Source: Hyposmocoma kahamanoa (lineage: Eukaryota; Arthropoda; Insecta; Lepidoptera; Cosmopterigidae). From it: a stretch of 64,000 bases of DNA. Under the pieces are notes generated by a model. That model had not been told where the DNA came from and made no database searches. It saw only the letters and a list, made by a program, of their open reading frames with translations. Each line of letters starts with the position of its first letter. Within the stretch, counting starts at the first letter, position 1. The position numbers were made by a program, and so were the translations under genes. Positions 22,601 to 36,378 of this stretch are shown in pieces. Location of the stretch: positions 9,851,729 through 9,915,728 of the forward strand of contig NW_020654051.1 of assembly GCF_003589595.1 (NCBI RefSeq), read 5' to 3'.

Positions 22601-22915
22601 TATTTTAAAATTAATTTGAAATAGAAATTTGTCTGCAGGAAATTTCATTCACAAGGACATGGATATGGCGCAGTCAACATGCTCAGTTCGACAGGTGAAA
22701 CTCAAACGAGGAAACTAGTGAAACACTATGAAAAACTAAAAGCAGAAGGAGTTCCCGAAAACGAACTTGTACAACGATCGGTAGAGGCTGTCGGCGTTGA
22801 AAGACAACAGCAGCAGGATGTCCCGAAACTCACAGCTAGAAATCCAGATTCCGTAACTGCAAATGTTCTCAAAGATGCTGACTTGAAGAATATTTTCACA
22901 GAAGAAAAGAAATGA
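19624..22915 (+). CDS. mRpS23: Mitochondrial ribosomal protein S23, 161 aa
   Basis: Exons 19624-19667, 21879-22043 and 22639-22915 join in phase 2 at both junctions and give 161 aa. The start MASSRLERIGTIFTR runs into VEGLLTRGAMKPDDRPLWFD, then IYRAFPPTVEP and YPEDVVRAKFH, the signature of mitochondrial 28S subunit protein mS23 (remembered family pattern: SRLEK.GT.F.R...L...G....E.PLWYDVY.AFPP). The tail is Gln/Lys-rich. The protein acts in the mitochondrial matrix as a small-subunit component and is encoded in the nucleus. An AATAAA lies at 22979-22984. Intron 1 is 2.2 kb and holds another coding unit (19862-20476) and a DNA element ending 38 bp before exon 2. Intron 2 holds tRNA-like repeats. 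Confidence 0.9.
19862..20476 (+). CDS. Unrecognised two-exon coding unit nested in mRpS23 intron 1
   Basis: Exons 19862-20119 and 20413-20476 have good splice signals and matching phase. The first accepts phase 2, which is exactly what mRpS23 exon 1 (ending 19667) supplies, so the chain 19624-19667 / 19862-20119 / 20413-20476 encodes 121 aa starting MASSRLERIGTIFTR. An independent start is also possible at the ATG pair in ...SQFMMNSHKSNK near 19932. The product is hydrophilic and basic (KVQKRQKIVPKEDD, NAKKRKVE), with predicted helix toward the end (RRKLLEVLGNEMDARKLLEV). I do not recognise it. The TAG at 20474 is followed in frame by 37 more sense codons (to TAA 20588-20590) of similar Lys/Gln-rich character. 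It may be an alternative isoform, a nested gene or a relic. Confidence 0.55.
20690..20880. repeat. Dispersed repeat with GGGCCCGAAACG core, copy 1
   Basis: Shares AAGGGCCCGAAACGT, AGTTTGTTTG, AAAATAGTTTCATTTC and AAAATCTAAGAACTCG-like blocks with 47826-47955; a partial inverse lies near 28575-28650. The type of element is not clear. Confidence 0.6.
21312..21841. mobile_element. DNA element/MITE with long imperfect terminal inverted repeats
   Basis: The left end AGGCTCAATTTACATTGC followed by GGAACGGCATGGAA is matched by the inverse of the right end (TTCCATTCCGTTCCGCGG then CAATGTAAATTGAGCCT). Inner parts are also similar in inverse (GAATGCTCGTGCATTCGCGG versus GAATGCTCATGCATTCCGG). Length is 530 bp. 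The right end is 38 bp from mRpS23 exon 2. Confidence 0.8.
22140..22560 (-). repeat. tRNA-like repeat (family 3), copy 2, with duplicated flank
   Basis: Head in reverse, TCCGGCCGGATTCGAACCG with ACGCTATTACCGTGCCAACT. The flank TGATATTCGATTATTTTTT...CTAGTTTGTTATAAT at 22140-22195 recurs at 22495-22555, so the unit is partly duplicated. It lies in mRpS23 intron 2. Confidence 0.65.
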
Positions 22916-22978
22916 AAAAGTAACTAATTAGTTGTAGGTGGCTTTTCTTGTTGATTTCTGTCTAGTACTAATTTATTT

Positions 22979-22984
22979 AATAAA
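22979..22984 (+). terminator. Polyadenylation signal of mRpS23
   Basis: AATAAA 64 nt after the stop codon, in an AT-rich 3' UTR; position and sequence fit. Confidence 0.65.
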
Positions 22985-23894
22985 ACGCGTTTTAAATAAT
23001 TCAGTTTGTTCATTTTGTACAGTCGCCAGTAATCAATTTTAGGCCGCGGCTGCACTACTAAGGCGACTGTGACGCGACGGCGATTCCTTGAAAACTTACT
23101 CATATAAACATATTATGTCGGTGGCCGCACTGCAGAAACGACAAGCGAAATTTATTTGTTCATATCGTAAAGGAATTTCAAATGTTCTACAAGTAATGAA
23201 GGTGTCCGCATTGAATAAAATTATTCAGCGACTCGCGACGACACTTGAATTTCGTACGACAAGCAGCGGTGCGACGGTGATTTGACACGATTTGCGACAA
23301 AATATGCGGTGATGTATCTGAGCGGCCACACTGCCTCGCAGCGTTCGTACGAAAGAGCGCGGCATATTCGAGCGAAGAGTTGCGAAGGAGACACCGCACC
23401 TCTTTCCACAATACAAACGTGACTATTCGTCGCGTGCGGCGTTAGTGCGGCCGCCAATGATCGCCTAACTTGCCCGGTGCGGCCATCTATTAAGCGACGT
23501 AGCGGCGTTTCGCTGGCTTCTCGCTTTTGCAATGCGGCCACCATCGAGTATATAAACCAGAAATAGAGATGTCAAATAATTTGTTTGGAAACTATTCTGC
23601 CATATCATTACTGTGACAACTGCGCTCCGTTTGGCTAGCCCCAATTCGAAACAATTGACGGGTGTCGTCAACTGTTTCACTTCAAATCGACTAGTTAACT
23701 TGAGCTTTGCTATACTTCACTTTTTATTTTTATGGCTCCATCAATATGAGAACTGATGATTTTGCCAATGTCACAGTTGAAAGAAAAAAAACGAAACAAA
23801 GAAAAATTTTCGCTAAGCTCTAATAGGACATTAACCGGTGTTGGTAAGTTGGACTACGGGAGTACTCAGTTGAGAATGTAAGACCAAACAGCAA

Positions 23895-25795
23895 AACAAT
23901 ATTTATAAATATATGTTATTTAAGTGGATAAATTTACATAGAGTAACAATATGGGGGGAAAACACTAAAGTTAAGAGGTTGTTTATGTTAATGGGGCGGG
24001 GGAATTTTGGAGAAAGTAAGTTATAAAGTGGAACAGCAATATTAGGACAATTGAAAAAAATGTGTTCCAAGGTACCGTCTTCTAGGCCGCACTCGTACAG
24101 AGAGTGGTCTCGAACTCTGATTTTACGCAAAAATACAGGTGTGCAAACATGACCTAAGCGCAAACGAATAATAGTGGAAGTGATGTTTTTAGGCAAATCG
24201 CGACGTTTAAAAAACCAGGGTTTAGTGGGTAGATTTGGTTGGAGGTTACCATAGTGTCTACCAACAGTTTGTCGTGATTCCTGCCAAAGGACCGACCAGG
24301 AGGCTAGCATTTGGGGTTTGGTCATGGCGAGCAGATCTCTGGGAAAGCACTTACAGTATTTGCATACGCCAATTCTTGTCGCATCCTTTGCAAAGGCGTC
24401 TACTGCTTCGTTGCCACTAATCCCACTGTGACCGGGAATCCAGGCCAGAGTTACCTCAATTCCCGCACAATGACATCGGTACAGAGCTTCCTTAATTTGG
24501 AGGGTGATGGAGAAATTGTCTTTGGAATGAAACGGTAGCTTAATAATGTCTTGGAGGCAACTTAGTGAGTCTGAGAAAACCAAACATTTATTAATTTTAT
24601 GGGACTCAATATATAAAATGGCTTCGAGTATTGCAATTGCCTCTCCCGAAAAGACCGAATTCAGATAGGGGGATTTAAAACTGAGTACGACATTGAACTT
24701 GGGGAACCAAACCGCGGCTCCCAAGTCGCCATGTTCGTGTAATTTTGAAGCGTCGGTAAAAACAGTAGTCCAGTCATGCCATTCTCTCTCAACTATATCG
24801 TTGAAGACTTGGTTTGCTCCAGGGGTATCTTTCATGATGCCAAAACTAAGATATACTGTTGGGCGAAACGTTAACCATTTAAAATCAGTTTCAAACAACG
24901 GGTTCATATAATTTTGGTAAATAGGGAATGGGAGATTGGAAATTTTGTTAAAACTGTTGATAAGAAGGGGGGGTTTCTTGTGTGACCAATAATTGGAGGA
25001 AGGGATAATCTCCGACAAGGATTGCAATACGGGAAGCAAAGGGTGAGAAGAATATTGAAAGATCTTGAAGAGGAATCTATTAGCAAGGAATTGTCTACGT
25101 AGATGTAGAGGGGGCTCCAGACATTCGACTTGAAGAGCGTTTGTTGGTGAGGATTTCATGGTACAGTCAAGAGCACATCAAGCTTGACACTTTGTACTTT
25201 GAACCGTTCTTGTCGTGAGCGGCATAAAGTTGGCTTTACGTCTTAAGTGTCAAGCTTGACGTGCTCTTGACCCTGTACCTGTGATTATTCTCAGGCATCT
25301 TGCCTGGATTCTGTCCATCTTAGCCAAGGCTATTTTGTTGCATGGTTCCAGAAGGAAGCCGCCATAATCAAAATGACTTCTAATGATTGCGTTGTACAGG
25401 AGCTTTTGGTTATACGGATGTGATCCCCAACGAACACCAGAAAGTGCACGTAGGACATTTATGCTTTTTTCAGCTTTTTGACAAATATAGTTGAGGTGAT
25501 GGATGCCAGATAATTTTGAGTCCAAAATAATGCCTAAAAATTTTACTTTTTCCCTCAGTTCTATGTTTTCCCCATTAACATGTATTTCAGTTTCAGGAAG
25601 GCGTCTCTTGCGGGAAAAAACGACAGCTGTGCTTTTGTTAGCTGAAAGAGAGAGGCCGTGATCGGTAAGCCAAGAGTCTAGGTAAAAAAGGGCAGAGTTG
25701 AGGCGTCTTTCAGTATCTGAAAAAGATTTGGAACAAGCGTACAGGGCGATATCGTCAGCATATTGCAAGATTTTGCAGAAGCAATTGACTGGACT
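23895..25795 (-). mobile_element. 5'-truncated LINE: reverse transcriptase and RNase H
   Basis: The minus-strand frame 25768-25280 begins QYADDIALYACSKSF (RT motif C) and continues GLSLSANKSTAVVFSRKRR, KVKFLGIILDSKL and SHFDYGGFLLEPC. After a 112-bp MITE the frame resumes at about 25159 with a 418-aa segment holding an RNase H domain: VFTDASK (first Asp), FSGEAIAILEAI (Glu), CLVFSDSLSCLQD (Asp) and WIPGHSGISGNEAVDAFAKD (His/Asp). RT motifs A and B and the endonuclease are missing. Apart from the MITE the reading frame is intact, so the copy is fairly young. The domain order is that of jockey/I-type LINEs. Confidence 0.9.
25164..25275. mobile_element. 112-bp MITE with TA target duplication, inside the LINE
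   Basis: Terminal repeats are CAGTCAAGAGCACATCAAGC on the left and the inverse of GCTTGACGTGCTCTTGACCCTG on the right, flanked by TA on both sides. Removing it restores the continuity of the LINE frame (...RIITGT / MKSSPTNALQ...). TA duplication and small size suggest a Tc1/mariner-driven MITE. Relatives lie at 5.6, 35.6 and 45.2 kb. Confidence 0.85.
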
Positions 25796-26049
25796 GTCTA
25801 TATTTCAGTGCAAACGAGAGTTGATATTTATAAGAGCTGTATCGCTAAAGTTTAAGTGGAATATATGGCCCTTATTTCGTCTCTATTTCTGGGTATATAC
25901 TCGATGGCGGCCACATATTTTTTCGCGTCGGTGTCGCCGTACCAGTGTGGCCCCGGCCTTACAGAGAGCGTATGGCGTAGCATTTATAAATATTATCAAA
26001 AAGGTTCTATTCTATTTGCACATACACGCTTATTTGAAAGAGTTTCTTA

Positions 26050-26291
26050 AAGCATTTCAAAAATTCTATGAACTACGATAGATTAGCTATTTGACTCATA
26101 TCCTTGTTTATAATATACGGACACCCACAACACATACATATTAGTAATCAGGAGCCGTATCTTATCTTTCTGATAAGCTAACTTAACACACCTAGATTCT
26201 GCTGCGTATGGCCAGTGTGTCATTGAATTTGACTTCATTCAGCAAGCTCTTTTACAAATTTTTGTTGTGAAGTGTTGATAATTATTTTAAA
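26050..26291. promoter_or_regulatory. Upstream region of the 96-aa membrane protein gene
   Basis: About 240 bp between the end of the LINE/DNA element nest and the ATG at 26292. No exon is seen. It must include the gene's 5' UTR and probably its promoter; no core motif is clear. Confidence 0.25.
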
Positions 26292-27441
26292 ATGGCGCAA
26301 AGGAAGTCTTTTATGTTTTATTTGGCTGTAGTACTGGGTAAGTGGAATTCAAATTATGTTGGCAGTGACGAGTGTAGTAAAGTTACGATACGAATTTAAA
26401 CAAAGGATTTTTATTATGGTGCTCCTAATGTCGTAAATGAGGTGTTATGACCTCATTATTCTAATTTTGCGTCATATTATTTCGAATAAGTACCTAACAA
26501 TTTAGCGAAGTGAATGAGGAAGAATGGTTTTTTAAAACTAACATTTCGTTTGTTAAGTGTAACAAATTGTATGAGTTTATACTCGCCGCTCTAAAATCAT
26601 GACAGTTTCAAGAGTAATTATTAATACAAAGATCGAACACTTAGAAAAAATTCCTTCGATCCGGCCGGATTACGGAAAACCAAATACAAAGATTCGAGAA
26701 ACAAGTACAGAAAAATTCGTAAGGTCCGCTGCTTCGTTCCGTGACTTAGTTGGCATAGCGTCTGACACGGTTTGCTAGAAGACGTCGGTTTCAAACCGGC
26801 CGGATCGAAGGATTTTTTTCTAAGTGTTCGATCTTGGTATTAATAATTATAACAAACTAGTGGAGCAATTTCACAAAAAATAATTGAATATCAATTCAAT
26901 ACAAATTTTGTTTCAATAGTAGCTTTTATAAATAGAACGACTAAACTTCATCTTTTTTTTTATTTTTCAGTTGTACTCAGCGCCCTGACACAGGAGGCTG
27001 AGGCAAGGAGAAAAATTCTCAGAGGCAGGCGTGTAATGACACGTAATTACTACCGTAAGCATCCACACATTTACCTATCTTTAAAATATAACTTTTAGAC
27101 TTAGGTACTTACCTTACTTAAACGTTATCTGGAAGGACAATAAGGCCGCCAGTTGCTCTTTGAATATTTGTACACCGTACTATCTTCTCTATACATTTTG
27201 TTTGTCAAAACTTGTATATCAATCGAATCAACTACGTAAAGCAGTTGTTTACAAAAATATTTCCCTACGTAACGTTACAGATGGCAATGCGGTACCTGCT
27301 TGGGCAATTAGTTTGATGGCAGGCATAGGAATGCTTATCGTTGGCGGAATACTCTACGTAGTGATGCGTAAACTCGTACTTTCTGCGGAGACGGGGTCTA
27401 TGAATACCTATCAACCAGCGATGCAGGCTGAAGAAGTTTGA
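26292..27441 (+). CDS. Small secretory-pathway single-pass membrane protein, 96 aa
   Basis: Exons 26292-26337, 26971-27054 and 27281-27441 join in phase 1 at both junctions. Residues 1-21 are a typical signal peptide (MAQRKSFMFYLAVVL..VLSAL). A short basic luminal segment follows (ARRKILRGRRVMTRNYY), then a membrane span (WAISLMAGIGMLIVGGILYVV) and a cytosolic tail ending QAEEV. The predicted form is a type I membrane protein. I do not recognise the family, and the strong conservation-like features (clean splice sites, intact frame) are the only support that it is real. The luminal part is rich in Arg/Lys with potential dibasic cleavage sites. Intron 1 carries a tRNA-like inverted repeat. Confidence 0.75.
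26618..26910. repeat. tRNA-like repeat (family 3), copy 3, inverted pair
   Basis: Left half has TTCCTTCGATCCGGCCGGATT; the right half has the inverse (AACCGGCCGGATCGAAGGA) with a tRNA-like head (TTAGTTGGCATAGCGTCTG, GGTTTCAAACC). The flank AACAAACTAGTGGAGCAATT matches the flanks of the other copies. It lies in intron 1 of the membrane protein gene. Confidence 0.7.
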
Positions 27442-27559
27442 ATACGAAAATAATATGCTTTTTACATTTTAGGGCGTCCGCGGATTTCTACTACAATTGG
27501 TTTTGTTGAATCAACATTTATGGCAAACACGCACAGGCAGCGAACGCCTTTAGTATAGA

Positions 27560-28690
27560 AGTATTAAGAATAACACACCTAAAAAAAAAAAAAAAAAAAA
27601 AAATAAATAAATAAATAAATAAATAAATGTAGTAGTATAACAATGAAACATGTAATTTCTAATTGAGATTTGTAATCTTTTGTTAGCTTATTAAATATAA
27701 GAATGTAATATTAAGATGTAATTAAGGAGAACGTACAGCACCCGGACAAACCAATGTAGGTTTAAGGGTGTGATGTATATATATTTTTGTAATATTCTTA
27801 GTGTTTAAAATAAATAAATAAAAATAAATAAAAATATCGGAGATTATATAATTGTAGTTGTAGAAAAAAATAGTAGTGCATACATTTTGTCACAAGGGTG
27901 GTAATTAGGCAACTACGAACACAAGGATATTGGCTTACTGTGCTTACAATGTTTTTCATCATACTTCGAGGAAAAAAAAAAGGATATTAGATTTTAATTA
28001 CGTTATAGTTTATTCATTTACAAAGTTTTAAGTATCTAAATATACAAACTTGTATACATTACATACATGAATAAATTTAATTCTGATTTTCCTTTTTTTC
28101 CTACTTCCTCGCAAGAGCGATGAAAAACATGAATAAGAAAAACCCGAGGGTTTTATTTGGGACATTATAGTCAAGTTGGCTTGCATGCAATCATACTACT
28201 TATGTGCAAGTGTGATGAAAAAACGGGCGGTACGGAATTACGAACCTTAACTGGGTGAAATTCACTTTCCGAATTTCTATGGCACTTTTTAAGTGATTTT
28301 TGTAAAACCCTTTTCTTTTGGTTTTAAGGTCTTAAACGTACAAATAAGTTCAAGCAACGTCAATAATTATAAAATCACAGAAATATTTAAGTTAAATACA
28401 ACAAACAAAAAAAAACCCCGATATTTTAAGTCACACGAATGAGATTGCAGTAACACGAATGATTTTCTCATAAACACAAATGAGATAGACGGCACAGTAA
28501 TGAGAAATTATTATTACAACACATTTTATCGTTCACAAAAGAACATTTAACATATAACAAATATTTTAATATAACTCCTAGTAAATGAAACTATTTTTCC
28601 GGATTTAAATCGCGTATATTTGTTTTTTCAAACAAACGTACGTTTCTAATTCCTTGTATCAAAATCCTTCTCATCCGTGTAAGACCATCT
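27560..28690. other. 3' flank with A-rich tract and short dispersed repeats
   Basis: (A)n followed by (AAAT)n at 27576-27628 and a second AAAT run near 27808-27835 look like retrotransposon or transcript tails. From 27950 to 28230 are pieces of a repeat containing ACAATGTTTTTCATCA and GGGTTTTATTTGGG..ATTATAGTCAAGTT, also seen at 31810-31910 and 63340-63495. No coding exon is recognised. Confidence 0.45.
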
Positions 28691-29333
28691 ATCTATATAC
28701 AGGGTGTCCCAAAAATCACAGGTCAAACTGACACCGGAGGTAGGTTCATCCAAGAGGTACCGAACCAACCTAACATGACCCCAGTAAAAGTTGGACGGTT
28801 TTCGAGATATTGCAAATTTAATGTTTTTTTCGAACTTGTCCCTTTTTTTACATCTTAAGTTCCGTAATCAGTTTGGACAGCTCTTGGACTATAATTTTTT
28901 CATTGTTACTCTATCATAAATAGTTAAGTTTAATAATACCAGTGTTATTTTGTTAAAAACGAATGTGAGATACGAATGAAACGCAATTGATTGTAAAATA
29001 AATGACCAGCAATAACAATAAGTTAGCGTTTGGCCACCTGCCCTGAAAAAAAAACACTAGATCGTACATCAAACAACTACCTTGAAAAATTGCGTATGTT
29101 ATGCCGATTTCAAAAAGGTATAATACTTGATGCTAAAAATGATAAATGGCAAGATTTTGTCACTATTTGTCAATGTGCCATTAAACTTGATAAAATGTAG
29201 GAACCACGTTAGTAGCCGCTTTTTGGTGGAAATAATATCGTACGTTGTTGTTTCTGATTTGTAACGTGGTTTCTGTATTATTCACCCCCTGTTTACGAAA
29301 TAACAAGTTGGAAATAATAATAACTGACTTAAT

Positions 29334-29490
29334 TAAATTTTTATTGAATTGATATTCAATTATTTTTTGTGAAATTACTCCACTAGTTTGTTATAATTAT
29401 TAATACAAAGATCGAACACTCAGAAAAAAATCCGACCGGATCGAAGGAATTTTTTCTGAGTGTTCGATCTTTGTATTAATAATAATAACT
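29334..29490. repeat. tRNA-like repeat (family 3) remnant folded on itself
   Basis: TTGAATTGATATTCAATTATT and CACTAGTTTGTTATAATT lead into ACAAAGATCGAACACTCAGA, followed almost at once by its inverse TCTGAGTGTTCGATCTTTGT. The tRNA-like head has been lost between them. It is nested in the long-armed element. Confidence 0.75.
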
Positions 29491-29594
29491 GACTTGCTTT
29501 TGAAACTTAGGATGGTGGTAATTTGCTGACTAAAATCTAAAAATAACAAAAACAGTATAACTTTCATAAATGTATTTTAAAATTAAAAATATTT

Positions 29595-30130
29595 TACAAT
29601 AAATGTTAAATACGCGTCCTCTGACCCGAACACACAAGAAACATCGTCTAATGAAGTTTCGTCCTAATCTTCTTAAATTCATATCAGAAATGCTGTGGGC
29701 TGCCTCGAAAACTCGTCGCCGTAATTCCTCTTCGGATCTGATCGGTTTTGCATAGACTCTGTCCTTTAAAATCCCCAGTAAAAAAAGTCCATTGGATTTA
29801 AGTCTGGGGACCGGGATGGCCATAAAATTGGCCCCAATCGCCCAATCCATCTCTGAGGGAACGTGGCGTCCAGGTGCTGGCGGACCTGGCGTGCGTAGTG
29901 TGCCGGGCAACCATCTTGCTGGTACCACATCCTTCGTGTCAAAGCCTATGGCGTGTCTTCTAACAAAGTAGGCAAACCATTTTCCAGAAATTGGAGATAA
30001 TTTCGTCCGTTTAGGATCGCTGGCAACTCAATCGGTCCTATTATTTGGCCGTTCAAAATTCCCGACCACAAATTTATTTTAAATTGATACTGTGACCGAT
30101 CCTCTCTTTTCTCATGTGGATTTTCCAATA
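29595..30130 (-). pseudogene. Decayed Tc1/mariner-superfamily (DDE_3) transposase fragment
   Basis: Minus-strand pieces read NLWSGILNGQIIGPIELP, then MWYQQDGCPAHYARQVRQHL with the second catalytic Asp in the DG.PAHY motif, then SRSPDLNPMDFFYWG with the PDLNP block. A stop right after YWG and a frame change lead into LKDRVYAKPIRSEEELRRRV. The N-terminal DNA-binding half and the first catalytic Asp region are missing. This is the insect lineage whose proteins end PLDFYLWG.LKD.VY. It cannot be active. Confidence 0.85.
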
Positions 30131-30725
30131 GTGAAGGGGGTGAATAATACAGAAACCACGTTACAAATCAGAAACAACAACGTACGATATTATTTCCACC
30201 AAAAAGCGGCTACTAACGTGGTTCCTACATTTTATCAAGTTTAATGGCACATTGACAAGTAGTGACAAAATCTTTCCATTTATCAGATTAACCACCAAGT
30301 ATTATACCTTTTTGAAATCGGCATAACATACGCAATTTTTCAAGGTAGTTATTTGATGTACGATCTAGTGTTTTTTTTTCAGGGCAGGTGGCCAAACGCT
30401 AACTTATTGTTATTGCTGGTCATTTATTTTACAATCAATTGCGTTTCATTCGTATCTCACATTCGTTTTTAACAAAATAACACTGGTATTATTAAACTTA
30501 ACTATTTATGATAGAGTAACAATGAAAAAATTATAGTCCAAGAGCTGTCCAAACTAATTACGGAACTTAAGATGTAAAAAAAGGGACAAGTTCGAAAAAA
30601 ACATTAAATTTGCAATATCTCGAAAACCGTCCAACTTTTACTGGGGTCATGTTAGGTTGGTTCGGTACCTCTTGGACCAACCTACCTCCGGTGTCAGTTT
30701 GACCTGTGATTTTTGGGACACCCTG

Positions 30726-32153
30726 TATATGTAATTAATAAATAAATCTTACTAAGTATTTTGTTAATGTCATATAAACTTTGTTGTACATCAATATATC
30801 ATCATCGCCACCATCAACATCGTCATCATGATCACCATTATCATCAGCATCATTACCATTCACATCTTCATCACAATCATCGTCATCATTACTACAATCA
30901 TCATCGTCACCACCGTCATCACCGCCACTATCACCATCTAATTGTTATATTTCAAGTAAATGTTTGGCTTAAAGCAACTATTTGACTTAAAAATAGACAA
31001 GAATGAGAGCGACAATAATGATATTTGGATACATTTTTAATTGTCAAGTGTGTAAAATATGTTGGGCTATTATAAAAGTGCATGGATTTTAAAGTTCCCT
31101 TTATCTAATTGATGTACAATCAAGTTTATAAAAGTATTACTTAATATTTAATTAGGTAGATAGCTTTACATGAATGAGAACGATTTAGTCACTAACGCTG
31201 AAATTGATATTTAGTCGATTTTTTGCTAAAACGGAGATGGACAGGTTACTTCACTGTGTACAGTCCAATCCGACAAGAGCCCCTTCTCACGTGTGCGAAG
31301 GGTGAAGATGATGCGGTATGAACTTTTGTTATTAGGAGGTTTTTAGTTGAATGGACACTAATGATAAGAAAAATTGAAACACATTTTGTATTCCCAAGAA
31401 AACATGTTTGTTTATAATAAATTGGAAAGTTACGGTATGTATTCGACGTGTAAGTTATTAGAGTTTATCCTTGATGGCAAATATTGCGATTTCCGAGTGT
31501 TTGATTTTTTCTTCTTTTATTAAAATTAGGACGTGGAGCCGGCTCCCATGAATGAGAAATTGTTCACTTTAGTTTCATTTATTACTGTGACGTAGTTAAA
31601 GTAGTCTTTTTATGTGTAACACGGACTAAGTAAGCAAGCAATCATATTAAATAAATAATGCTTAGCATTCATGTAATAACATAAAAGTTATTAAAAGGGA
31701 CACATTTTTGGAGATTATCTGAAAACGACCCATCTCCGATAGCCCTCAATCTTTGACTTCGGAATTCTAATAGTTCGTTCGTAATTCGCTTAATACACAA
31801 TGTGCTATTTCATCACACTTGCACGTAAATAGTGTGATTGCAAGCAGGCTAACTTGACAATAATGCCCCAAATAAAACCCTCGGGCCTATTTTCTTCTCA
31901 TTATGTGTATGCCAGAGTACCAATTACAAACGTTCATGCCATTAAAGAAATTTTTGATGTCCTTCTGTTCGTAATTGTCTACTTACCGCCCTTGTGACAT
32001 TATGTACTATTTCACAATATGATTGGCTTATCACAGTACATACTTCAAGAACTTTTAATAACCTGTGTTGTTAGCAAAAGTAAAAAAAAATAATGTTTTG
32101 AAAGTAATAATTAAAAGTTTCAAATAAAACATATATTTAAGACATAATTACAT
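30726..32153. other. Spacer with CAT/ATC microsatellite, 3' of U2AF50
   Basis: A (CAT/CAC)n microsatellite spans about 30796-30940; the His-rich frame through it is an artefact. A block at 31810-31910 (GCACGTAAATAGTGTGATTG, CCCCAAATAAAACCCTCGGG) is another copy of the repeat at 28.1 and 63.4 kb. No exon is seen. Confidence 0.5.
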
Positions 32154-32159
32154 CTTTAT
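32154..32159 (-). terminator. Polyadenylation signal of U2AF50
   Basis: AATAAA on the minus strand, 120 nt after the stop codon at 32279. Confidence 0.6.
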
Positions 32160-32278
32160 TCTTAGTTGTGTTAAATACATTAGAGATGGATTGTCATAAA
32201 ATTCATTAATGAACATGTCACGAAAATTATATGAACTAACAATGACAAGAAAGGGTAGATTTAAAAAGGGTAAGAATT

Positions 32279-36378
<4,100 letters not shown>

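Larger units (their letters stand above)
23041..25960. mobile_element. DNA transposon interrupted by a LINE
   Basis: The left end reads AGGCCGCGGCTGCACTAC...GGCGACTGTGACGCGACG. The right end reads in inverse AAGGCCGGGGCCACACTGG...GGCGACACCGACGCG. The left arm (to about 23560) is GC-rich with recurrent GCGGCCAC and GCGACG motifs. CATCGAGTATATA at 23542 has its inverse at 25893, which marks the two sides of the LINE insertion. No transposase is recognised, so it is non-autonomous. Confidence 0.6.
28700..30725. mobile_element. Tc1/mariner-related element with ~590-bp terminal inverted repeats
   Basis: It starts CAGGGTGTCCCAAAAATCAC and ends with the inverse, flanked by TA on each side (TATATA context). 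The arms 28700-29289 and 30136-30725 are near-identical inverses for about 590 bp (for example ACACCGGAGGTAGGTT, GGGGTCATGTTAGG on the other side, and CGTACGTTGTTGTTTCTG). The 850-bp centre holds a decayed transposase and a later insertion. Confidence 0.95.

Noticed and set aside
30761..30985. Histidine-rich 74-aa frame
   Set aside because: Product of the CAT/ATC microsatellite.
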